Notes under the pieces: model-generated
What the model was told of the DNA's origin: nothing
The model's input: only the letters and a program-made list of their open reading frames with translations
The model's database searches: none
Part shown: piece after piece, positions 21,130-31,254 of the stretch
How the letters are laid out: each line of letters begins with the position of its first letter
Numbering within the stretch: the stretch's first letter is position 1
NCBI GenBank assembly: GCA_033557685.1
Contig: JAWQRN010000186.1
Location: forward strand, 1 to 34,910
Source of the DNA: Sperchopsis tessellata
Lineage: Eukaryota > Arthropoda > Insecta > Coleoptera > Hydrophilidae
DNA: 34,910 nucleotides
Direction of reading: 5' to 3'
Translations under genes and position numbers: made by a program

Positions 21130-21560
21130 TAGAAATCTGTTCCAGAACACTCGGTGTGTTCGGACGTGGGGTGATCCGCCCACCCAGTTACAGCCCCGTC
21201 ATCTCCAGACACATCTTGTTGCGATGTGGACGAAGCCCACTTACACTTTCATTACCTCGTTTTAGTCGCGTCATCTACAGACACTCTGCTATTCTGGCTG
21301 TGATAGCAAGCTCTTCAGATCCTCAAACAGGTCCGACGATGTGGTTCAATTTTCGTTTGGTTATCGTGTGAATCAGAAAACAGGCAATTATAAGTTTTGG
21401 GGGACCGCCCCCAATGCAGTAAATGGACAGACAGCTGTTTGCGTAGATGACTGATGGGCTCACCCTCTATATTTGCCGATAATAAGTGGCCCCACTCGGT
21501 TTGCATTAAAATCGGGAGATAACAGTCCATGTCCTGGCGATAACGTGCTATAATACATTA
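21130..21560. other. GC-richer block of unknown nature
   Basis: By eye this block is clearly less AT-rich than its flanks. It holds a direct repeat CGTCATCTCCAGACAC (21197-21212) and CGTCATCTACAGACAC (21269-21284), and a short perfect hairpin TTGGGGG-ACCG-CCCCCAA (21397-21414). Short open frames on both strands (21156-21371 plus, 21530-21315 minus) show no motif that I recognise. It could be a 5' untranslated exon or promoter region of spinster or a neighbour, or an unrecognised transposon. I saw no clear terminal repeats. Confidence 0.35.
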
Positions 21561-22339
21561 TCGAAAGGGCTATAACTTTGGGCTTGATCAACAAGGCCAT
21601 AAACTAATTTATACATTAATCATTATACATCAGCATAGTTTGATGCTGCTTGGTTAAATTTTCATAATGAATGGGATATATCCAATTTTCCAAAGTACGA
21701 CAGCTTAAATGGATTTTCATTCTAACAACTACGCAATTAACGACTCGTTACATTTTACCTAATTTATATAAATGATAAATATTAAATAGTTAGGAAATGC
21801 ACAATACGGTATTCTTAATATCGTCACGAAATACGCCCGCCCTTGTAATAATAACCTGCTTTACATTTGATAGATAATTCCAACAAAGCTGGTCGTATTC
21901 GTAATATATCTCGAATTTGCAATACAGTATTATTTTTTAACTGTCTAATAATTCACTTCCCCATACTGTAGTTAAAATTTAATTTTATAGTCGGACATGC
22001 GTATCAACAACGCTTTGTTTTAGTGTATTCAGAAAAATATTATATATTTGTTTATAGTCTTTAATAAGTAAAGGAATTTCCGTTTTGTGTTGAAACATAC
22101 TACAAAAGTACCGTTTTTATTTTTATATAAACTATATTTCAAAACGATAATAAGTGACAATAATAATTATGAAACGTTTCTGAAAAGAAAAATATACTAA
22201 ACTTCCTGTAAAAACACATCTGTCTTTCATTTTTTGTGGATGGCAGGTATTACTCCATAGCATCTTCAAGCGAAGTCCATTTAAAAATATGTATCCATCA
22301 TTCAAGCCCTATTATATTCTGTCTTATCAGCCTGGTATT

Positions 22340-23335
22340 AAAAACAAGGACGTGAATTTTTGGAGACATATAAGAGGATTTGAAATGATAGGACTGATAG
22401 AAACATAGATTGAAGAGAAGGAATGGAAAACACTAGCGGATCGTTGCCGCCATAGTTTCGATGGATATGCTAGTTTGCAGTGCGGGAAAAGAAAAAGGGC
22501 AGAAAAAAGGGAGGAATTATAACTGAAGTAAAAATAAATGGAGGCGAATGTAGAAAACAAAGGGGTATGGCATAACATCCAGGACAAAAGAATGCTAATA
22601 TTTACAGTGTATTGCAATGATGGAGTAAATTGAGAGGCATTGTGGATGTAGCAATATGTGAAACAAAACAGTATAAGCTTATCATGTGAGGGGATTTTAA
22701 TTCAAGAACTTGAATAATAGGTGGAAAGATGCTGAATGGAGTTGAAGAAGATGACAGAATATCAAAAGATAAAATTTTGAAGAGAGAGCGTAAATTGCTG
22801 ATAGAGATGACTGGAGAAATAGGATGGACCCAATTGAATGGCAGCCATATGGGAGATGGGGAGAGATAATTTATATATCGTGGATACATGGGAGAGTCAG
22901 TGTTTGACTATGTATTGGTTAATGAAAATCCGTGATGACACTACAGCCAAAATGTAAGATGTGAAATATTTCCTGAAAAAAAAAAAAAAAACAGTGGAAC
23001 GAGGACTATGGAGAAAAGGAAGAGATACTCGAGAAGAATATAGGTACCATCTCAGATAATATAAAGAAATGTGCAAAGAGATGACAAATGTAGAAAGAGG
23101 TAAAAATGTACAAAACATAGAAACATCAAGACTGAGGCTTGGAAATACATAAAGCAGCATATAAAACAAAGACCACGGTAAGCATGAACATAACCATGGA
23201 GGAATGGAGGCAACACTACATCGAAGTGTTATAAGGTACTGAGAGTGGAAGTGGAAGACCAAAAATAATTAACAAGAGAGGAAGTGGAAGTACAACTGAA
23301 TAAGCTGAAAAGAAGAAAGCCATCAGGCTTTTTAT
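22340..23335 (+). mobile_element. Non-LTR element, endonuclease part only
   Basis: Plus-strand translation across several frames reads DVNFWRHIRGFEMIGLIET and IEEKEWKTL (22350-22425), then GDFNSRT near 22690, SKDKILKRERKLLIEM, IGWTQLNGSHMGDGER, then YRGYMGESVFDYVLVN near 22870-22925, and finally LTREEVEVQLNKLKRRKPSG near 23270-23330. The order fits an APE-type endonuclease (ending D-Y-V-L-V-N) followed by the linker and first block of a reverse transcriptase, where homology stops. Families with F-D-x-I-x-L-x-E-T-W and G-R-A-x-G-G near the start are widespread in insects; I would place it loosely near I/Nimb-like elements. It has many stops. Confidence 0.68.
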
Positions 23336-25020
23336 TAATTAGTTATAAAGTCAGAAATACATGAAATTTATTTCCGGGAGGAACTATCATATAGCCTCTT
23401 AAAAGTGCGAAAGTGTCGCCCTATGATGCAAGAGACATTGTCAAGGCGAATAATGTTGTTGTGATGGTTAAAATCCTCAATGATTTCTCAGAATTTTCTG
23501 GGGAAATAAGAAGGCTCTCGAGCCAAAATTTTGATATCTTCGAACAAATAAATTTTCTGTGGAAATAATTCTAGTACACAATCAATCGTTTTTTTTTTTT
23601 GGATGACTGTATATTGGAAACTATTTGCTTCATATTGAATACACTGAACTCAGAAAAAAATAGTATTTTTCGTTTTTGAAGGACAAATACATTTTTATGT
23701 GTTAAAACGCCTAAAAAATAAAACAGGCCTGTTCGATCGGTTTGTTCATGTGCCACCCAAAAACAAATTATAAATTTTATGCTCCTCGCCAATCATATTT
23801 CCCCAAAACATTGTAATTGTAAAATGACCAGGTATAAGAAATCTTAATGTAACTAATTAAAGTTACATATTTGCATCCTTTAAAATAATTACATATAAGG
23901 TAATTTCTGCTTGCTATAAATTAAATGTTGCTAGATCTTGAATGAATGCAACAAGATACAAACGAATTGCATAGAATTAATTGAAATTTCGCAGCAATTT
24001 CTACCGCCGGCACACATTTTCCTAATGACAGTGATTGGTACTGTGATGAGCAGAAGGCAGTAATAACAACTAAAGTGGTAGCACGTGGAGAAGAGGAACT
24101 GTTTTATTAGGTCGTATACTCGCGTTGATCGAGCGAGGGAATGAATGAAGAATTACTTGCCTTCTCTCCTGCATCTAGGCTAGTCTATCAAGCGACTAGT
24201 GTGGGCTGCTCTTCATATTCATGACATGACGGACGGGTATCTCTCGTATGTATGTGTGGGTGTGTTGAGCAGGGAGTAAATTCAGCAGATTGCAGAGTGT
24301 GAATGCAGCATGGCAAGTGACACATTAATTTGGGGCGGGCGCATCAGAGCGAATGATTTATTCAAATTGGATTTCGGGATGAGCTAGCGGAAGTAAGTGG
24401 TAGAAGGGGTTTAAATTTTTATGGCGCGTGTGGATGAATTAGGTGGGGAACAGCCCAAGCATACGATATGTTTCTTAGCGAAAGTGGAGCACGTCAAGAT
24501 GCAGAAGTGCCATTCCAAGTATAGAACGGATGGAGAAAAATTATGGTGCTGAAATATAAAAGTCTCGTCTACTTTATGAGGTACATTTCAGACTGTTATG
24601 CACTGAAACGTAGAGTGAGCATATTTGCTATCTAAACGAATAGGTTATATTAAACAGCCATATGTCATGCTAATGTTCTAAAATGGACACTGACTCAATT
24701 TATAGATTTATTTCATGAATTATATTTTCCTTATCTGCTGACAGTACCTACAGATGAAGTGATTATTTACATATTTGCTGCTTGCTTACTGCATCAATTT
24801 CTATTTTATTTGAAAAAAAGTTATTATAATATTATTTATATATTATATAATATTATTATAAGTGATTCGTAAGTTTCGGAGACTACCACCCTTCGTCAAT
24901 GCATCTGAATCGATACACATTGAAACAAAGTGCAATGTATTCTACTTCGATCTCTCCTTTTGATATTAGACTTCATGGTTTGCAGAGTACGCGAGTAATG
25001 TTTTAATATCGATTATATTA
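23336..25020. other. No recognisable gene or element
   Basis: I see no coding motif here. The part 24080-24560 is GC-richer than its surroundings and has no long open frame. An AT palindromic run lies near 24825-24860. Confidence 0.4.
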
Positions 25021-25024
25021 AATA

Positions 25025-26235
25025 TACGTAGTGGATCCGTGAGGAGTCCACTCTTATATGTCTACACATATGACTTACATAAATCTGTATTCACCTATGA
25101 AAATCATTCAGGATGCGGATGATTTCTGTATACATACGAGTCACTCCAAACTTTTAGATTATAAGAAATCAATTGGAAATGCATTTAAAACTGAAAAACA
25201 ATGGCTTTTGGATAATGGCTTAGTATTATCCTCCGAAAACACCTCAATCGTTTTCTTTTCCCGTCACAGAAAGCTGCCTGCTGCTGCTCAATCAAGAATA
25301 TGCGATTATAAATATTCAGAATACCAGAAAATATCTAGGGGTAACACTTGATAGTACACTGTTATGGATAAAACACATAACTGTCGTTCTATCAACATTT
25401 GAAAAAAACAATATATTAAGGCTTGTGTGTAGATCATGGGGTGCAGATGTCAAATTTCTTTTACTTCTTATATAGAGCATAAATAAGACCTAGATTGAAT
25501 TATGGATGTACACTGTATGGCTCGGCGAGTAACACAAATTTTAATCGTATCTACGTGGTTCAAAACAAGGCACTTCAAATTTGCATTGGTTTTATGCAAT
25601 CCACCCCGGTTCATGCTTTACATGTTGAGGCCCAATAACCACTCTTATTCTTAAGGCATCTAAATATATCTTAAAAATGAAATCACAGCTTAATAATGAA
25701 ATTATAAATAATATTGCTGATTTGACAAACGAATACCTGACAGACATTGGCTTCGCAAAAACTCTCCACCACTAACATCTAATTACCATTGCAGTATTTC
25801 TCACATCAGTTTTATTTTCAAAACCATGAAACTTTAAACCCCGTAAATTTGCTAACGCAGTTTTCATGTATCTCACCCTCAAGTTGAGGGGTTTTGGATG
25901 TGCTTTCTTTTGTTCTAATAACTCGGAACACCGGTTATTTAAATTATATAGCTAGATAAGTACATTTACAGCTGTGCTTGAAGCATTAGTGTATATCCAA
26001 TCTTCTAACTTACATGTTGGCGTCTTATTTGACAGTAGGAGTGTTTTGACTTTACTAATAAAATCTGAACTGAATAGAACAAAATCCATTTTTGTTCAGA
26101 TCAAAAACAAGATAATTTTATTTATTTCTTAACATAAATGATAGTTTTGCGTGGATAAATCTCACACGGGCATTATACACAACAAAACTGCTAATTCCCT
26201 GACAAAGATAAGCGCAAGTGAAGGTAGTTACTATT
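25025..26235 (+). mobile_element. Non-LTR element, reverse transcriptase and RNase H remnant
   Basis: The 5' edge reads GSVRSPLLY (about 25033), part of the G-S-x-x-S-P-x-L-Y block. The open stretch 25058-25351 continues with QDADDFCIHTSHSKL, whose DADD replaces the usual YADD, and WLLDNGLVLSSENTSIVFFS then RHRKLP. Downstream frames give YLGVTLDSTLLWIKHI, SWGADVKFLLLL and the worn STPVHALHVE. From about 25975 an RNase H-like tail follows: LEALVYIQSSNLHVGVLFDS, then WI.SHTGIIHNKTANSLTKIS up to about 26215. The lineage appears to belong to the Jockey/I assemblage, the RNase H favouring I-like. It is 5' truncated with several frameshifts, and its 3' end meets the 3' end of the next element. Confidence 0.78.
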
Positions 26236-26239
26236 CCGA

Positions 26240-28690
26240 CAGACTACCATCTCTCTCTTCTGTGGTACTACAGCCTATTATCAAGCCTTCACCTCCTGTA
26301 GTCTTTGCCTCCAAATATTTCGATCTCTGCATCTTTCCCATCAAGTCACCTTCATAATTCTCTTAGGTACTCGTTCTTCTGGCATCTTTTCGACGTACCC
26401 AGCCCATCTCAGTCGCTGCTCTCCCACAAAGCTGACAATATCTAGATCCCAATATATCTGCACAAGCTCATGATTATATCTGATCCTCTACCCGTCAGTC
26501 TCCCTAATTGGTCCATATATTCTTCTTAGAACTTCATTCGAAAATGGCCGACATCTCCTCAGTTCTTTTTGCGAGGGCCCATGTTTCACAACCATAGGTA
26601 ATTAATTGTCTTATAAGTGTTTTATATATGTTAATTTTGGTATCTCGCTGTACCAGTTTGGATTTCAGGTTCGCATGCAATGAATAGTGTTCTGTTGCCC
26701 TTCATGATTCTATTATGTATTTCATGTGTTGTCATTTTCTGTGTTTATATTACTCCCCAGATATGTAAACTCCTGCTCCACCTCAATATTGTCATTATCC
26801 ACAGTCCAGTTCTGTTCCCGGCTTACTCCTGTTTTAACTTCCATTGCTTTCGTGTTATTTACATTTATTTCTACAATCTTTTTTGACCCCTGTTTCAGCT
26901 CCTGGTATCCTTCTCTCAAGGCTGTTATGGATCGTGTAATCAAATCCGAGTCATCGACGTATCTAACGATCTGCTTTTCCTTGTTCAAGATGGTTCCACT
27001 AGTGTCTATATTCATGCTTCTGACAACTTTGTTGAGTGCTATATTAAAAAGCGTTGGATTCAGACCATCTCCCGCCATAGTCCTTCCTTTATTCCGAAGT
27101 CTTTTGTAGTATGTTTTGGATTTTAACTATCCCTTTGACCCTCTCCATTGTCATGAGTGTTAATCTAACGAGTTTGGCTGGAATACCAATTTCCTCCATT
27201 GCCATGTATAGTGGTTTTCTTTGAACACTATCATAAGTTTGTTTAAAGTCCACGAATAGCTGGTAGAACTTGTGTTGAACTTCCAGGCCTTTTCCATAAT
27301 CTGCCTGACTGTGAACAATTGATCAATTGTCGATTTGATTTTCTCCTGAGCTCTTCATAACCGTCTCTTCTAGCTCTTGTCCGGGTTTGCATCCATTTCA
27401 TTCTTGCTCCGTTTCTTTTAGCAACCGCCTCTGCGTATTCTTCGTCACTCGTTTCTTTCTGATCTACCATTGTTTCCTATTATTTCTCCTGTCCCATTTT
27501 TTAGGGTTCTCTTGATTGCTGCCCACTAGCTATTTACTGATTGCTTAGCATCTGGGTCTACATCGATCTTTTCTACTACTTGATCCATTTTCTCTCTATA
27601 TTTCGCTAATAAATCTTCAATCCTGATAAGCCCTTCCATTATATATCTGTTTGCCCTACTTTCTGGTTTCTTATTTATCTCGCTGGTTCTTTCTCTTTGC
27701 TTCACTTTCACCAGGTAATGAACTGATTCTGATGTCGCACCTCTGTAGCTTCTTACGTCGAATATGCTACAGTGGAATCTACTCTCTATCATTACCTGGT
27801 CTTATCTGGTTTACTGTGTATCCATCAGATGACACCCATGTGGCCCTTGTGAGGAAAGGACGTGCTCATCGTGCGTAGATTTTTACTCGTCGGTGAATTG
27901 TACTGCTTTCTCTTCGTTGTCATTTGTGTTTTGATACAGACTGCATGTTACCACTATTGGTATATATTCCAGCTCCTTTCCCATCTGCGCATTTAAGTCC
28001 CCTATTACCAATTTAATATCATTGTTTGGATTGTTATCTACCTCACTTTCCAACAGTGCATATAATTCCTCTTTCTCTGCGTATTTATCCTCCGAGGGTG
28101 TGTGTATGGAGAAAATAGACACATTTCTAAACCGTATCCAAATGCGAAGATAACAGATCATATAGCCTATTGGTTTAAACCTAATTATATTTGGCTGCAC
28201 AATTATATGCATTTTAAACCCACAACTGAACTCATACCTATCAGAGGTTCCACCATCCGGTAACTGCCTTTCCCAATGCAACCAGCACCCGGCCATCTGA
28301 CTTCTTGTATTGCCGTTATGTCTAAGTTATACTTTTCAAATTAACAGAGGATGTTGTTGAAGGCTCCTCCTTAATATAGTGTTCTTACGTTCCAGGTGCC
28401 AATACTCGAGTCAATTTTCGTTTGCCTAGTTCATCTACATTGAATCCCTCCATTCCGAGGCTTATCTACTAGTTTCGTAGCGTGTTTCCTTTAACGGTAT
28501 AGGGATGCTAACAAGTCGATCAACGTCCTTTTCGGAGGACCATTTCTCCCGCCCATGTTGGCCCAGACTTCACCTCTCATACGGGTTGGTTACCACTTAT
28601 CCAGCCAGGTTACTCAGGTTTCCAGGATTCACCACCTCATCAGAGGCGCCGTGTGGAGGTGGAGTCGGAATTGGGTAGGAAAGGCTATGC
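26240..28690 (-). mobile_element. Second RTE-type LINE, internally deleted
   Basis: The minus-strand body begins after a GC-richer leader (28690-28410) with IGTWNVRTLY near 28406 and YNLDITAIQEVRWPGAG. Endonuclease continues PIGYMICYLRIWIRFRNVSI, EDKYAEKEELYALLE, DIKLVIGDLNAQMGKE (28296-27883) and SIFDVRSYRGA near 27760. The stretch 27470-27243 goes from RTRARRDGYEELRRKSN straight into sequence matching T-D-Q-L-F-T-V-R-Q-I-x-E-K in the next frame, so the first part of the reverse transcriptase is gone near 27330. Then FVDFKQTYDS (27245), GDGLNPTLFNIAL, IVRYVDDSDLITRS with YVDD (27078-26722), EFTYLGS, RLRWAGYVEKMPEERVPKR near 26410 and RDRNIWRQRLQEV near 26330. It is a different family from the copy at 17211-19402. 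Confidence 0.86.
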
Positions 28691-28739
28691 GGCAATCTCT
28701 TGCTGTACGATTGCCGTGCGGTACGCATGCACTACCCCA

Positions 28740-29260
28740 TATTTTCAAGAGATGGAAGAATTACAGTGGAGGTTGAGAAACCGAGAAAGCGACTTGGAAA
28801 GTAACGGGTGCACGTAAACGGTTGCAAAGAATAATGGAATTAATACATAAGTTATATAGCAATCAGTAATCAAGTTTTGGTACCTACAGGTATGTATGGT
28901 AATAGTGTGCAATATAAACCGCCGCAAAGATAAATAAAAGCAGTGGGGATATATTGCCTCAAAAGTGTATGCAATAAGAAATGAACGGACAGGGTAAAGA
29001 AAACTAATGTGTAGACAGTGGTAATGTTATAGAAGGCATGAAAAAGGGAGCGTTGAGATGATTTGGAGATGATCAATAAGGAAATAGTTAGGAAATATGC
29101 AGGAAAGGTGGAGGTTGGCAGAGGTGCATGTATGTCTGGGTAAAACTTGTTAGTAGAGAAGTAGGAGCAGAGAAAATTGAAGGGCATGTATGACAAGGTG
29201 CATGTAGTTAGTATAAACTTAAGATTTGCCAGAATAGGAGGAATAGCTTATTGGTAGCAA
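28740..29260 (+). other. Purine-rich stretch, possible retroelement debris
   Basis: The plus strand is A/G-rich. Short pieces such as ATWKVTGARKRLQRIMELI and MKKGALR followed by a stop and FG recall the C-terminal L-R-x-F-G-H region of non-LTR polyproteins, but each is too short to be sure. The Ser/Tyr/Phe-rich open frames on the opposite strand are by-products of this composition. Confidence 0.25.
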
Positions 29261-30779
29261 TACCCACCCAAAAACCGATTAATAAGGGCATGTAGTAGTA
29301 AAAGTTCAATACATAAGGAACATTTAATAGTACATGTTGGGTATGATTGTGTTTTATTTGGAAGGAACTATGTGAACTGTAAATTAGTATAACGGCGATG
29401 ATTCTGTCTCGGGTAAACAGAAGTAAATTTCTTGTAGGTAAAATAAATTAAAAGGTCGTAAATTGGTTAATTGGCTTTTATCGCGAGCTGATACAATATT
29501 TCTACCAAAGGACTAGTTTTATAACTACCTTGTATCTGCTCTGGACGCAATGAAACATATAAAAGATTTACAGGATCGGATTGTGGATTAATAAGAGATT
29601 GGATCGGCACCTGCTTTTGGAGAAGGTATACAAATATATACACGCACCAAAGCACTTAAAAAACAATATATAGCTTTCACTTGCCCAAGTGGGGTTACTC
29701 TAATTGATCTAGAGTCTTTTAATCGGCGACATATATGAAGGTCTAGTGCTGAGTGTCAAATAGAAATATTTCTCGTGTATAATGAATTCTTCGTCGTATA
29801 TAAATTGTTTGAACTGAATGTTTATACCGATCTAAGATGATTGAATGCACCCTTACTGCTAGAGATAGACTGAGTGACGCTAATTGGGTGCCATCTTGGA
29901 TGCTTAAGAAAATAGGTCCTGTTACTTTTAGAGTAAGGGGTTCTGTTAGACAGAAAGGCTGTTACACTGAAAATATAAGTAATACTGGAAGTATCACTTA
30001 AGGAGTACTTTCCACCAGTAATGACTAAACACTTACCTTATTTCCAATAGTGAACGTGTGTGTGTGGAAATTTCTGTTCTCGTGCGATGTAGTCGGGAAG
30101 TAATAGGAAATGTAAAGTTGGGGTGAAATGATGGATTTGAATGTTTTTCACATACTATCTTATAATACACAAATAATTGTAGAGTGTTTGTACAGAATTC
30201 AGTTACTAGTAAACATGAACATAATTATTTCACATATAAGAAATGTAAGGAAGTTATAGAAAGTTTAATGTATTTCAGCTACTTAACAGTGTGGCCAAGC
30301 AAAGTTAAATATTCCCTCGCTGGACAAGATACAGTGTGTATTATGGTTGAAGTTAACCCAAACATCTTCGGCCCTATTGTCTTGATGGGAACACAATATG
30401 CAGATATACAAGGGTGGTTGCCGTAAAATTCCGTAAATACTACCTTCAGACCAGACCTGCTACAGCATCCAATTAGACATACATATTTTTATTATTTTAA
30501 CTTTCAGTTTTCACCAGAAGTAGCTAGACCTGTCTTATATTATTTATTAGTAGACAGATGCATGTATGGGAATATAATGTTTCTTCCAGACTGAAAATGA
30601 CTGAAATTACCATTTTCAGTAATATTTTTATCTGTCATGAAAAAAGTTATTATACAGATAAAATGAGGAATATTTACTTATCTCTCTTTAATATTTATAC
30701 ATGTTATATAGACTTGGAACAAGTCTTCTTCAGTTTTGAATTTTTGGCCGTTTTTAATATACAGTGCCTTAATTTAAAA

Positions 30780-31254
30780 ACTAGCCAACCAGAATAACTC
30801 TAGGTATGAAATGGACAACATTTTGTCAAAAAAAAAAAAAAACACGGCAACTTTCATTTTGATGACGAAATTCAAGACCACTGGCTAATATTTTTTTTTC
30901 GACGTCTTCAATTGCAATCATGCAAACTGTCTACCTTGTGATACATCATTTTTAAAGACGTAAAAAATGTTTACCTTTTTGAACAAAAAAAAAAAAAATA
31001 AATCAATTGGTTCATGCATTGGTGAGATAGACACAATGTTTGATTTTAGCTCTATCTCACGAATGTATGATTCGATTTCATGTTTTTTTCCCTAAGGAAT
31101 ATAAATATGTGCCATTTAAGATATGAAATTTGGGGTGGCCAGAACAAAAATATATATTCGATAGAGGCTTTGAACTTCCCCTCGAAACCTAAACTGACAT
31201 GTTTTTGTTACAAATCTTCTTCACTTCAGATCCCAGTTATTCTGGATGGCTAGT
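30780..31254. mobile_element. MITE with 20-bp terminal inverted repeats
   Basis: ACTAGCCAACCAGAATAACT at 30780-30799 and the reverse complement of 31235-31254 (ACTAGCCATCCAGAATAACT) agree at 19 of 20 positions, and weaker similarity continues inward for about 25 more bases. The flanks are A/T-rich and no clear target duplication stands out (TTTAAAAA and TTATAAAA agree at 6 of 8). There is no open frame of note, two long A runs, and an internal hairpin at 31013-31069. It is a non-autonomous DNA element of unknown superfamily; 475 bp is a normal MITE length. Confidence 0.75.
31013..31069. repeat. Internal inverted repeat inside the MITE
   Basis: CATGCATTGGTGAGATAG (31013-31030) pairs with CTATCTCACGAATGTATG (31052-31069) at 16 of 18 positions, leaving a 21-nt loop. 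It is off-centre in the element, so it is not simply the fold-back of the terminal repeats. Confidence 0.7.

Noticed and set aside
22327..23262. Three Ser/Tyr/Phe-rich minus-strand open frames
   Set aside because: They are antisense to a purine-rich, plus-strand LINE endonuclease with recognisable motifs.
26726..27109. Plus-strand open frame of 127 codons
   Set aside because: It is the complement of the second RTE reverse transcriptase (YVDD frame at 27078-26722).
28745..29196. Leu/Ser/Tyr-rich minus-strand frames that look like membrane proteins
   Set aside because: They come from the complement of purine-rich DNA, probably retroelement debris; no start context, splice sites or family motif.
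29830..30005. Plus-strand WMLKKIGPVTFRVRGSVRQ, recalling the end of a Gypsy-type integrase
   Set aside because: The match is a single short motif with no other integrase or LTR sequence seen around it; too weak for a feature.
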